Positions 18,601 to 26,723 of a DNA stretch of 64,000 bases are shown here, in pieces (positions within the stretch are counted from its first letter, which is position 1; each line of letters begins with the position of its first letter). Source of the stretch: Candidatus Jettenia sp. AMX2 (GTDB taxonomy: Bacteria; Planctomycetota; Brocadiia; Brocadiales; Brocadiaceae); NCBI GenBank assembly GCA_030583665.1, contig CP129469.1, positions 1,364,001 through 1,428,000 of the forward strand. The letters are read 5' to 3'. Below the pieces are notes generated by a model. It was not told the origin of the DNA and did no database searches. It was given only the letters and a program-made list of their open reading frames with translations. Made by a program: the position numbers and the translations under genes.

Positions 18601-19125
18601 TCATTTAAAAATATGGCACGGGTTAACACAAACCGTATAAGTACCGCTCCTGTTACCGGATTACAGCGTGTTCTGTATATGCCGGGTGGAAACGTACTTT
18701 TTGCCAATAACCAGACAACCCTGGATCTGCGGTCTCCTGAAATCAATTTTGCCCTGAGTTCCCAGTTTATAGCTTCGCTGGATGATGTCTCCTATGCCGG
18801 AAACCAGTCTGAGTGCACTTCCTTTCTGGATATAGTGCTTGCCAACAGCATAATTTATGCAGTTACCGTAAGAACAAATGATAACCGCTTCCAGGAAGGG
18901 TTCACACAGACACTCTGGTCGCTTTTCTCCTATGGATTTATGAATACTGCTGCTACCAACCAGTCCACACACTGCCTGCATGTGCTTGGCACCCCTGCCT
19001 ACAGGGTTTTTGCAGGCAACACGGTACTTATTCCAAAAGCGGTAGTACTTGGCAAAGAAGTAAATTGCGAAGATGATTTCAGCAGGCTTCAGGGCCGCTA
19101 TGGTGTGGTCGTTAGCCATCAATGA
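15622..19125 (+). CDS. DUF6519 / right-handed beta-helix protein, probable eCIS fibre or surface protein
   Basis: An 1167-residue protein. The N-terminal ~100 residues match DUF6519: MKGDFSKPV, FHGVLHQQGRVLLDSDWNAQ. From about residue 470 onward it is a right-handed parallel beta-helix with repeated short rungs (IKIRGCDKKTKV, ITLETMDMITLEG, VEIHGNRIQAYTN, INIHHNKIQMWDK, LIVRENRIENNG). Such helices often form tail fibres or glycan-binding spikes. I chose the ATG at 15622 because AGGAG lies six bases upstream. An open frame extends further left to 15568 but runs through repeat-derived sequence. No catalytic triad of a known lyase could be assigned by eye. Confidence 0.75.
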   Translation: MKGDFSKPVLERSEGSNFTEKKNFHGVLHQQGRVLLDSDWNAQTQIINDWQDTAGRDVIGTGVAAIPSDKPDGFKVMKAEVVGDPAGDKVKITVKTGRAWADGILVNLNGEPDAERTATYLQPPIQDPPFDASTIGNSVRDAVILEVWREEMNGFQMPDELIEPALGGPDTTERIHTAKVFRLLRLLEAGDTCNTIGDKLKDDPSKKGKLKVTLQPTREIDGECPVVEGGGYTGFEHNLYRIEIAKVKSGSPAMFKWSQMNGGLVGRGRFDDANKKVTITANLQAIITSGLDGFYLEAVEYDADFGHWKVTYGAEVTLNSDNEIELPVTEIFGSVPHSDKTVFFRLWNGIRAIADFPEVTAPAEPNELRDGIRLEFEDPSTASYVDGDYWIFPVRAGEIKNEKIVIGRESGGIIVGEPPAGIVYHRVPLAILNWNSEKDISFHKKEIHDCRDIFRPLTKQSVCCTITVGDGKSSHGDFDSIEEALRHLPDSGGEICLLPGLHQTNALIEGKSYIKIRGCDKKTKVTPGESNRKAPVFHVKDSKYITLETMDMITLEGTAILLEGTNSGKLQEVEIHGNRIQAYTNAVRVEQGQRINIHHNKIQMWDKEDGDVAIYMQAEDSVIERNDISVIPAESATPPKDVPGADVTPDPADPCADAEKIYRNIPFFLSYTNWVWSLQAVFIRAVLQKPRFKTPGGIQIGGESERIRIHENRIAGGSWNGITLGHIPSGLNDLIKDIRRTYHLNRLSADRSGILQNEFKSFLYRIDIGENEIRNMGLNGIGVVGFFSLARIGLMVSVSDLTIYRNFIENCLQQIPEEIPAIMGMEMGFGGVSLSDCENLIVRENRIENNGTSHLEPVSGIFILHGEKIDISDNRILNNGPRISENDANARQGMRGGIVVGLSFKSAFLELYEEKEYLSPDGIPAVKVHDNIVTQPFGQALFIMTLGPVSVIGNHLTSQGADFRVNPTSLLAGSVFILNFGASKDLVGRLLSSSFKNMARVNTNRISTAPVTGLQRVLYMPGGNVLFANNQTTLDLRSPEINFALSSQFIASLDDVSYAGNQSECTSFLDIVLANSIIYAVTVRTNDNRFQEGFTQTLWSLFSYGFMNTAATNQSTHCLHVLGTPAYRVFAGNTVLIPKAVVLGKEVNCEDDFSRLQGRYGVVVSHQ

Positions 19126-19162
19126 ATGATACGGTGAAATAATAATAACGAGAGGTGAAATA

Positions 19163-20125
19163 ATGGAAAGGAAAAAGATCACGGAAGAAGAAATATTTGG
19201 AAAGATTGATGCCTCTTTTGACAATGCGGATAAGCTGAGAGGTGAGGGTCTGGAAAGGGTTAAATTATTTCATTCTGTCAAAAACAGGGCTCTGGAGAAG
19301 GAGTACAAACGTCTTTCAGAAAAACTCGGTGACGGACATCCTCGGGTTAAAATGCTCTCTGCCCGGATTACCTATAATCAGGGCTTATTCAAAGACCTTG
19401 ATGTTGAAATAGAAAGGGCAATGGTCAAGGTACCTTCCTTTGATAAAAATAGCTGGATGGTGCATGGAAGGGTACTTGATATGAATAGAAAGGGTATAAG
19501 TGGTTTAACAGTGTCCCTGTATGATGAAAGAGGAAACAGGGTAAAAGAACCGGGCTACGGATGTACTGATAAACAGGGGTATTTTTCGATTGTGTACACT
19601 CCTAAAGAAAGGGATAAATCTGAAGTTACTGAATCGATGAAACTATTCCTGTATGTTTCAGACAAGAACTACAGGATAGTATATAAAGACAGCGAACCCC
19701 TTTCTGTAAGGATCGGGCAGATCGATTATCGTGAAATATCTCTTTCCGGGGAAGATGTATGTTCAGCGCCCGAACCCGGGAAGGACGACACCATAACAGA
19801 TGATGATACCTGGATATTAAAGGGACGGGTTACCGATGAAAATGGGCGGGGTATAGGCGGACTGACAATTAGACCCTTTGACAAAGAACTTCGTTTTGCT
19901 AATCAATTAGGCGCTACTGTTACTGACAAGGACGGGTATTTTATGTTGTCCTATAAAACGGAAAACCTGCGGGATTTAATCGAGGTAAGGCCTGACATCT
20001 ATTTAAATGTTCTTGATAAAGAGGGGAAGGCGCTCTATACCTCAAAAAAGGCAGTGAGATATGAAGCCGGGCGTATTGAAGAATTTGACATAAAAATCAA
20101 AAGAATGGTTCAAAGAGAGAAATAA
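19163..20125 (+). CDS. eCIS-linked protein with two carboxypeptidase-regulatory-like Ig domains
   Basis: A 320-residue protein without a signal peptide. Residues 1-90 are charged and helical. Two similar beta-sandwich modules follow: WMVHGRVLDMNRKGISGLTV..TDKQGYFSI near 96-160 and WILKGRVTDENGRGIGGLTI..TDKDGYFMLSY near 225-285. Both have the shape of carboxypeptidase regulatory-like domains. The module similarity suggests internal duplication. It lies 37 bases after the fibre gene and five bases before the first cargo gene, so it may decorate the particle or help cargo association. Function is unknown. Confidence 0.65.
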   Translation: MERKKITEEEIFGKIDASFDNADKLRGEGLERVKLFHSVKNRALEKEYKRLSEKLGDGHPRVKMLSARITYNQGLFKDLDVEIERAMVKVPSFDKNSWMVHGRVLDMNRKGISGLTVSLYDERGNRVKEPGYGCTDKQGYFSIVYTPKERDKSEVTESMKLFLYVSDKNYRIVYKDSEPLSVRIGQIDYREISLSGEDVCSAPEPGKDDTITDDDTWILKGRVTDENGRGIGGLTIRPFDKELRFANQLGATVTDKDGYFMLSYKTENLRDLIEVRPDIYLNVLDKEGKALYTSKKAVRYEAGRIEEFDIKIKRMVQREK

Positions 20126-20130
20126 AAATA

Positions 20131-22260
20131 ATGAAGGCCGTAGCTAAAAAGCAATCGACTCATGATCTCCACAAAAAGAAACGCGATACTTCGCATGAGA
20201 CCCTGAAGGGATCTCCTGCCATTAACTCCGGTTCTCAGTCGCCTGCCGTGCAGCTTAAACCTGTTTGTCCCTGTGATGGAGGCTGTCCTCGCTGTGCGGG
20301 AGTCATTCAGCCCAAACTCATCATTGGTCAGCCGAATGACAGGTATGAGCAGGAGGCTGATAGGGTGGCTGAACAGGTGATGCGGATGCCTGAAAATACA
20401 GGTGTCAGAGAACAGGGATTTGGGGTTAGGGAAAGAGATGAATCTGTACAAAGAAAACCCACCTGACCATTTGCCAATGGTCCCTCGTGCAGGGAGGAAG
20501 AGCTTGTTGAAACAAAACCAATGCTGTTCCAGAGAGAAACTGTTTCTATTAATCCCTCTCCCTTGGCGGGAGAGGGTAAGGGTGAGGGGGAAGTCACTTC
20601 GAAGATAGAAACTCAAATGAATGCTATCCGGGGTAGCGGTCAACCATTACCTTCAGCAGAAAGAAGTAGCATGGAAAGGCGGTATGGGGTTGACTTCAGG
20701 GATGTAAGGGTACATACGGATAGCAATGCCATAGAGTTGAACAGAGAGTTAAACTCAGAGGCATTTACTCATGGAAGGGATATTTATTTTGGAGCGGGGA
20801 GATATAATCCCACCACATCGTCAGGCAAAAAACTTCTTGCGCATGAGTTGACGCATGTTGTGCAGCAGGGGAGCGGCGCGGATATGTTGCGCATTCAGCG
20901 GACAGGATGGGGTATTCTGGGTGGTACCTGTTGCAACCGGTCACCGGAAGGCGATGAGTGGGCACTAGTCTGTGGCGTTTGGCGGCGGTTGTCTTCCGGA
21001 CGGTGCACCGACAATACGTCCGACTGCGACGGAATGACCTGCGGCGGTGGCTTCTATTATGTGAACAATATGGAAACCGGTACGTGCCGTACGCCACGAC
21101 GTGATGACGCGACATTTAGTCAGCGCCGTTGGACGCCGGAGCGGCCTCGTTCGGGCGCCAGGTCACCTGTACGGATGGGTAGTACCCATGGCGATACCCC
21201 ACCTGGCTATGGGTATGACCGTGAACCCTATATCATCGAACATCGGTCCGGCTCCATATACGAGGTTCCGGGTCTGTATCAAAGCGAGGCAGAGTACGGG
21301 GCGAGTGGTGTGACCTCGTCGCTTACCGCATCTGCGACACAACGTCAGGCAGGAAGACCAGTTACAGGCGGATTTGCCGAGGAACTTGCCCTGGATACCG
21401 GGTTTGCCACTGGTGTGGAGACGGCGACTGCACGGGAGGTCGAGTCTTTAGCCCGTTCGGCTGGCAACAGGATTGATCCGCGTCTTGTTCCTTCAATGCA
21501 GGCGGTCGCAACCGACCGTTTTGTTTATCGGGCGCTTAGGACGTTTCTTGAGACAGACAACGGCCGGTTGGTGGCATGGAACAACGACAGCGGACGTTAC
21601 GATGGGGATAGCCTCCCACCGACTATCAACGTAGGAATCGCCGGAGGTGCGCTTGATACCCGAACAACATTGGTGCACGAATTGCTACACTATGTTTTCG
21701 ACAAGGCTGATACTGTGATAGGTGAAGCTCGGGACACAGGCGGGGCTGATCATCCGGCAATCATAGCTATCGAGAGCCGTTTCCTGATCATAGACCTGAT
21801 CCGCTCAGGGCATCCGCCGTTGCATGAGAAGATTCGCTCGTCATTCGGACAGTTCCTGCAGGGGCGCGATTTTTTCCCTGTAATGGAGGAATCGATAGCC
21901 CGCAATAACCATGTGGCCCTCCGTGCCACAGTGGATGACCCTGCATTTGTCAGATCGACGGTTAGCAGCGGGCTCTTGCCGACGGCAAGCGCGCTTGCAT
22001 TTCCGTCCGGGCCCACTAGGTATCACTACACTGCGGATCAGTTCCGCGACCTGGCCTTTATCTGGGCACAAAGTGCCGTGATTGTACGACGTGCCATGAG
22101 AACCGCCGTGGATGTATCGAACCGGACTGGCACTCCGTTGCGGGATGTCTTCGGACATGCCGACTGGCGGCGTGAGATGGAGAGCTTTCTGGACAGGTTT
22201 GTCGGCGCATTGCGGCGCGATCGGACGCGCGGCGTTGTGTCCCTGGAAGCCCGCCTGTGA
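20131..22260 (+). CDS. DUF4157 eCIS cargo protein with in-frame UGA (candidate selenoprotein) and a second zincin-like payload
   Basis: A single open frame of 709 codons interrupted only by TGA at 20464-20466 (codon 112). The N-terminus has the cargo leader CPCDGGCPRC (residues 48-57), then YEQEADRVAEQVMRMP. The canonical QRKCxC motif follows here as QRKPT-UGA-PFANGPSC. The DUF4157 domain has FRDVRVHTD and HELTH at 238-242. The payload has a second metal-site motif HELLH at 516-520, so it may be a metallopeptidase. The only ATG after the TGA that could restart translation (20521) has no clear ribosome binding site. The 18 codons between are open and read as family sequence. Alternatives are a recent nonsense mutation or two polypeptides; conservation of the TGA in a paralog argues against these. 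Confidence 0.75.
20464..20495 (+). promoter_or_regulatory. UGA codon with candidate bacterial SECIS hairpin (copy 1)
   Basis: TGA at 20464-20466 is followed after 19 bases by the loop CGTGC (20486-20490), enclosed by stem TCCCT/AGGGA. The distance and the G near the start of the loop fit the general bacterial SECIS layout. The same loop and spacing recur after the TGA in the 24.9 kb paralog, with two compensated stem pairs. A second small hairpin CCATT/AATGG lies directly after the TGA, but it is not shared by the paralog. Confidence 0.65.
20554..20588 (+). repeat. Palindromic repeat inside the coding frame
   Basis: CCCTCTCCC/GGGAGAGGG (9-bp perfect stem, loop TTGGC) followed by TAAGGGTGAGGGG. 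It has the look of a dispersed intergenic repeat, but it lies in frame within the cargo gene and is translated as NPSPLAGEGKGEGE. The equivalent linker of the other paralogs lacks it, so it is probably a tolerated insertion. Confidence 0.7.
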
Positions 22261-22750
22261 AACTAAGAATCACAGAGGTCATCAAGAGGCAAAATAGGCA
22301 GCATCTTAAGCGTCAAGTTTAAAAGATGAATTGAGGATAAGTCCTGCAGCATAACAAGACTGTTTAAAACAATGATCTATACATAGCGACATAAGTTACG
22401 ACCGTCTGGCATTCCTGGCTTTACCCGGAATCCAGTATTATTCTGGATTCCCACTGGAGTTTATCCTCGAGAAAGCGGGGACGGGAATGACATACTTATC
22501 CTTGTGAAAACGGGGATTCATATCTGATAATGACGCTATGTATAAACGGGGAGGTGGTGGATGGGAGGGTGTGGTATCAAACCTTGATTTGTAGCCTTTG
22601 GCCAATCCAAAAGGATGAAGGTCATCACTTTCTACCGGGTATAAATGAAATCGAAGAAGGGAGAAACTGGGGCGACAATTGTCAGCAAATTATGAAAATA
22701 ACAAAGGGTCGCATCTTAAAATTACGTTAAGTATGAATAGGAGATAATAG
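22261..22750. other. Intergenic region after first cargo gene
   Basis: No convincing gene. A 66-codon open frame at 22530-22730 lacks a ribosome binding site and any familiar sequence. A short inverted phrase pair occurs near 22428-22454 (GGAATCCAG..CTGGATTCC), which would form a hairpin of about nine pairs. It could serve as a transcription end, but there is no T-run. Confidence 0.4.
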
Positions 22751-22816
22751 ATGGTAATGAATATCCAGACAAAGAAGTATATGCTAAGGCCAGTGGCTTA
22801 TTGCAGGAGCGGGTGA
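22751..22816 (+). CDS. Micro-ORF 1, conserved MLRPVA.C.SG peptide
   Basis: A 21-residue ORF with ribosome binding site AGGAG 7-8 bases upstream. The peptide ends ..KYMLRPVAYCRSG and then TGA TAG. A related micro-ORF at 29975-30049 has the core FMLRPVAHCKSGCL and the same kind of strong start. The TGA here sits where the other copy has TGT (Cys), so it is either the stop or a Sec codon followed by the true TAG stop. The function is unknown; a modified peptide precursor or a short translated leader are options. Confidence 0.5.
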   Translation: MVMNIQTKKYMLRPVAYCRSG

Positions 22817-22985
22817 TAGTTAAAGTAATAGTTTACAGAAGAGAAGGCTGTGAAAATAAAAGTAGCAAAGGAATCACCACTCTTGAACATCTCTAAGAAT
22901 TACCATGAATAAGTATTTACTATGAATATTACAACAATACGCTTTAACAGATTTATAAAATCTCTTAAGTAAAAGGAGTGATCAT

Positions 22986-24122
22986 ATGTCCTTAGCTATT
23001 GTCAAGAAACCATCCCTGTTCAAGGTATACAAAAAAAGGTGTGATGATGTGCATAGCAATTTAAGCAGATTTCATATCAGTCGCCATAATCTTCAGGAAT
23101 CAACAATTCAACGCAAACCAAACTGTCCCTGTGGGGGAGGTTGTCCGCGTTGCAGGAACGATCTCACCATCCAACCTAAAATTAAGATCAATGAACCGGG
23201 GGATACATACGAGCAGGAAGCGGAGGCGGTTGTTGAGTCCGAAACCTCTCCTCTGTTACAGCGTAAGTGTGCCTGCGCAGAGGGTACACCATGTCATGAG
23301 TGTGAGGATGAAAAAGAAGAACCGGTTCAGCGCAAGACTGAACAAGCATCTGACATAGCGGACATATCCGTCTCCGGCAAAAATTTCCAGAACCTCGGTC
23401 CTGGCCAGCCGTTAGACCCTGTCAATATTGCTTTCTATAAACTCCACTTTGGCTATGATTTCAGAAATGTGAGGTTGCATACAGACGAACATGCCGCAGA
23501 ATCAGCACGTGCAGTGTATGCACAGGCCTATACCGTGGGGCGCGACGTTGTTTTCGGCAGGGGACAGTACGCACCTTGGAGCGAAGCTGGAAGGAAGCTG
23601 CTGAGCCACGAGCTGACGCATGTTGTTCAACAAGGCGGGAAGGCATTCGATCTCAGTTCTGAGCGAGCAAACAAGTGCTTGCAGCGGGCTGTGATCGGGG
23701 CAGGTGTTATAACCGGAACCGGTACCAAAGAGTCAGAAGACTCTTGCGCTGGCTGGTTTTCCGATCGTGAGAGTACGAGCAAGCGAGCTGCGGAGCATTA
23801 TGTCAGAACTGAATTGACGGGAGATCGTGGCGTTGTTGAGAAGATCGAATGTGATCTCTTTAATCCTGACACCGGCGCGTTTGCATGCACAGTGCATTTC
23901 ACCGACGGCACGCCAATCAGGGTTATCGTCCGCAGAGACGTAATAATCGTTGGTGTTTATCCGCTTCAGACCATGCACCCGCCACCCGACAGGCCATTGT
24001 GCTGGTACGATTATAAGTGCCCAGGGCCTGATCGCGATTTGGTGCTGACAAAACGCAAGTGCCAGACATCGAAGCCTGCCCATGGCACGTCTCTCCCGAA
24101 AACGCATGGGCCCGAACCTTGA
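22986..24122 (+). CDS. DUF4157 eCIS cargo protein, Cys-type paralog
   Basis: A 378-residue protein with ribosome binding site AAGGAG before the ATG. The leader has CPCGGGCPRC, then YEQEAEAVVESE and the full Cys motif QRKCACAEGTPCHEC (residues 92-106). The second Cys of that motif (TGC at 23274-23276, residue 97) lines up with the in-frame TGA of the two neighbouring paralogs. The DUF4157 core has YDFRNVRLHTDEHAAESA and HELTH at 208-212. The C-terminal ~150 residues are a payload without a recognised fold, with several Cys (CAGWF, CDLFN, CWYDYKCPG). It is the shortest of the four cargo proteins. Confidence 0.85.
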   Translation: MSLAIVKKPSLFKVYKKRCDDVHSNLSRFHISRHNLQESTIQRKPNCPCGGGCPRCRNDLTIQPKIKINEPGDTYEQEAEAVVESETSPLLQRKCACAEGTPCHECEDEKEEPVQRKTEQASDIADISVSGKNFQNLGPGQPLDPVNIAFYKLHFGYDFRNVRLHTDEHAAESARAVYAQAYTVGRDVVFGRGQYAPWSEAGRKLLSHELTHVVQQGGKAFDLSSERANKCLQRAVIGAGVITGTGTKESEDSCAGWFSDRESTSKRAAEHYVRTELTGDRGVVEKIECDLFNPDTGAFACTVHFTDGTPIRVIVRRDVIIVGVYPLQTMHPPPDRPLCWYDYKCPGPDRDLVLTKRKCQTSKPAHGTSLPKTHGPEP

Positions 24123-24562
24123 GCATGGGAAGGCATAGGAAATGGGGCAGGTCAAGTTTCTTGAATTTTAAGGATAAATTCTAAGAAATGGGAGACAAAG
24201 GGTAAAGAAACGTGTGTGTTTTGGTGATGTATGAATATGTATTTTATTTAAACGGGTTTTCAGGCAGGCACGGACAAGCTTGCTTATCCTCTTATGTAGG
24301 GTGGATGCCACCCACCAAAAAAATAATTTTATGTATAATGGGTAATGTCCGCTCTGCCAGTTTAATTGGCATTTGCGTTCAGTATCTTCCCAAAAAGTAT
24401 TTTGACATAGCAAAAATAGTATTTTTTAAGCAGGACAGGCCATAGCTTTATATTATTATCGTCATTGCGAGCGATAGCGAAGCAATCTACGCTGTTTTTA
24501 CAAAAAATCGGGAATGCTCCCATTTGTGATACGGTAACTTTTTAGGAGGGTGAGTTGATAGT
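24123..24562. repeat. Duplicated upstream region of cargo gene 3
   Basis: This stretch has no gene, but most of it is a diverged copy of 27909-28331. Shared blocks are GGACAAGCTTGCTT, the GTAGGGTGG..CCACCCACCAAAAAA palindrome, TGCCAGTTTAATTGGCATTTGCG, a CGTCATTGCG..GCGAAGCAAT repeat and the last 60 bases ending GGGTGAGTTGATAGT before the ATG. The shared block probably includes the promoter and translation signals of both cargo genes. A small hairpin GGGA-ATGC-TCCC occurs about 55 bases before the start. Confidence 0.75.
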
Positions 24563-26713
24563 ATGTCCTTGGCTATTACTAAAAAGCAAATTTCAGAGAA
24601 TGCACACAAAACAAAGCATGATGTTGTGCATGCAGATTACAGGAGTTCTCCTGCTACCTTTTCCCATTCTCAGATACCAATCATACAGCGTAAAACCATC
24701 TGTCCCTGTGACGGTGGTTGTCCTCGCTGTGCGGGAGTCATTCAGCCCAAACTCACCATAGGCCAGCCGAGTGACAGGTATGAACAGGAGGCTGATAGGG
24801 TGGCTGAACAGGTGATGAGGATGCCTGAGAATACAGATGTCAAAGGGCAAGAGGTAATGGTCGGAAAAGAAAATGAAACTGTTCGAAGAAAACCTACTTG
24901 ACCATTTACAAAGAATTCCCCGTGCGGGAAGGAAGAGAATGAAACTATACAATTAATACAGGGTACTGGCTTTCCGGTGATGGTAGAAAAAACTCAAAAA
25001 TCTGCCGGCACATCTTTAGAAGTCTTCCCAAAAGTAGCTCTTCCAGAAACAGCAAATACCGCGGAGGTTACTTATCCAGGCCTGATTGTGGAGGATTCAG
25101 CGGAATTGCTTGAACCAGGACAAATGAGAAGAAGCGAGTTTCTTGCTGAATTGCATGCTGCTGTATGCCGTTCTGCGGAGGAGGCCCTGGCAGGTACGGA
25201 ATGGACTACGGGGGGGTGTCCGTATCTTAACGATTGGTTTGCTTATTACAGCCGGAAAGACAGCCGGCATATCGAGCGAGCCATTCGCAGATATGCTCCC
25301 GAGACGTTAGGGGTCTCTGCTGCAAGGGATTATATCCCTTTTATTACTCCTCGCGTACGTCATGGTATTGAAACCTGGGCGAGGACAGGTGAAATTACAG
25401 GAGTACCGGAGATAGGTACTGTAATAGGAATCACGGGGACTTCTGTTCCTGCTGCCGGCATTTCTTTCACGAATAGTAATAATATTACAAAAGGAATCAG
25501 TAATCCACGGGTAATTCTGGCTCAGCTTGGATCCGGTCAGGTACTTGAGAACGGTGTGAGGTCAAGAATGGAGTCGGTTTTTGGTATGGATTTCTCCCGC
25601 GTTCGCGTGCACACTGATACTACAGCAGCAAAGCTTTCTGATAAGCTTAATGCTTTCGCCTTTACCGTAGGTGAACATGTAGCATTTGGGACGGGTGAAT
25701 ATAAGCCCGGTACGCTTATCGGTGACGCATTGATTGCTCACGAGCTTGCACACGTTGTACAGCAGGGTGTTAGAAGTGCCGATATCAGGCCGCTACAAAT
25801 GGCAGGCATAAATTACAACGCATTCGAAGAGGATGCAGACAAATCGGCTCTGGGAGCAATCGTTTCTCTATGGGGCAGTGCAAAAGGGGGATTAACCGAA
25901 ATTGCGAGAAATGTAATACCCCAGTTACGCTCCGGGCTCCGGTTGTCGCGTTGTAATAAAGAAAAAGAAAAAAAGGAAAAGGCTAAACCAGTTGGTGTAA
26001 CTCGTGCTGCTGATATAAAGTGTGAGCCCGAACCTAAAACTCTAGATGAAATACAAAAGCTCAGAGGCGGTGCCGCCCATACTGTTTTAGGCTTTACAAA
26101 ACCTGCGCCTGCTTCTTTTCATCTTAATATTATACCCGAAGGTGGAAAGTGTAAATTAGATTTAAAAGACGAGCCCAGACTTTCCTTTAGCCATTTTGTT
26201 TATGTCAGGCCGGGGGATTATAAAATCGGAACGGTAAAAATACCCTTTGATCCCTGCAAGGATAAAGTTGGTGACTTCTATTACAGAATTACCCCGGAGA
26301 TGGCAGAAAAAATCAAAGCGGGCGAAATAGAGCATTGTGAAGATTTCAAACTGGCTTTTACCCTTTCCTACGAACAATATACACAGGCCGTGAAGGAAGT
26401 TACGGGTACTGATGTTCCCGGAAAAGATGTGAAGTCGTGTGAATCCGAAGTATATAAGCGTCTGACGGCAAAGACCGGAATCGAAGTCTCGAAGTGGGGC
26501 TCCGTTGCCAATTGTTTAATTGACAAGACATTGGAACGTGATAAAGAATGGCATAAGGTGACACCCCCGGAAAAAGGTGGGGAAGGAACGTATGAATTGA
26601 ACGAAGATTGCAGCAGGCTAATATTTGTGTTCGACCATATAAGACAACTTACTGAAATAAACAAGTATCTGCCGGAGGACGTCGTGAAAGGTTGTGGGGA
26701 AAAAAGACCATAG
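24563..26713 (+). CDS. DUF4157 eCIS cargo protein with in-frame UGA (second candidate selenoprotein)
   Basis: One frame of 716 codons interrupted by TGA at 24899-24901 (codon 113). The leader CPCDGGCPRC, YEQEADRVAEQVMRMP and RRKPT-UGA-PFTKNSPC match the 20.1 kb paralog. After the TGA the frame stays open for 25 codons before the first possible restart (GTG 24977/ATG 24980), which has only a weak ribosome binding site. A helical segment (residues 150-260) precedes the DUF4157 core with FSRVRVHTDTTAAKLS and HELAH at 393-397. The C-terminal ~250 residues have Cys-rich segments and no recognised fold. Start: GGAGG lies upstream of the ATG at 24563. Confidence 0.75.
24899..24930 (+). promoter_or_regulatory. 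UGA codon with candidate bacterial SECIS hairpin (copy 2)
   Basis: TGA at 24899-24901, a 19-base spacer, then stem TTCCC/GGGAA around loop CGTGC at 24921-24925. Compared with the copy at 20464, the second pair changes from C-G to T-A and the fifth from T-A to C-G, with the loop and spacing unchanged. Two double changes that keep pairing support an RNA structure rather than chance. Confidence 0.68.
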
Positions 26714-26723
26714 AGTTTTAGGT

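Noticed and set aside
20402-20608. Overlapping 68-codon ORF in another frame of cargo gene 1
   Set aside because: It runs antiphase to family-conserved DUF4157 leader sequence, so it is a shadow frame.
22530-22730. 66-codon ORF after the first cargo gene
   Set aside because: No ribosome binding site, no familiar motif, and composition like the surrounding noncoding DNA.
24119-24122. Possible Sec readthrough at the TGA ending the 22986 cargo gene
   Set aside because: The frame after it closes within a few codons and has no similarity to the family.
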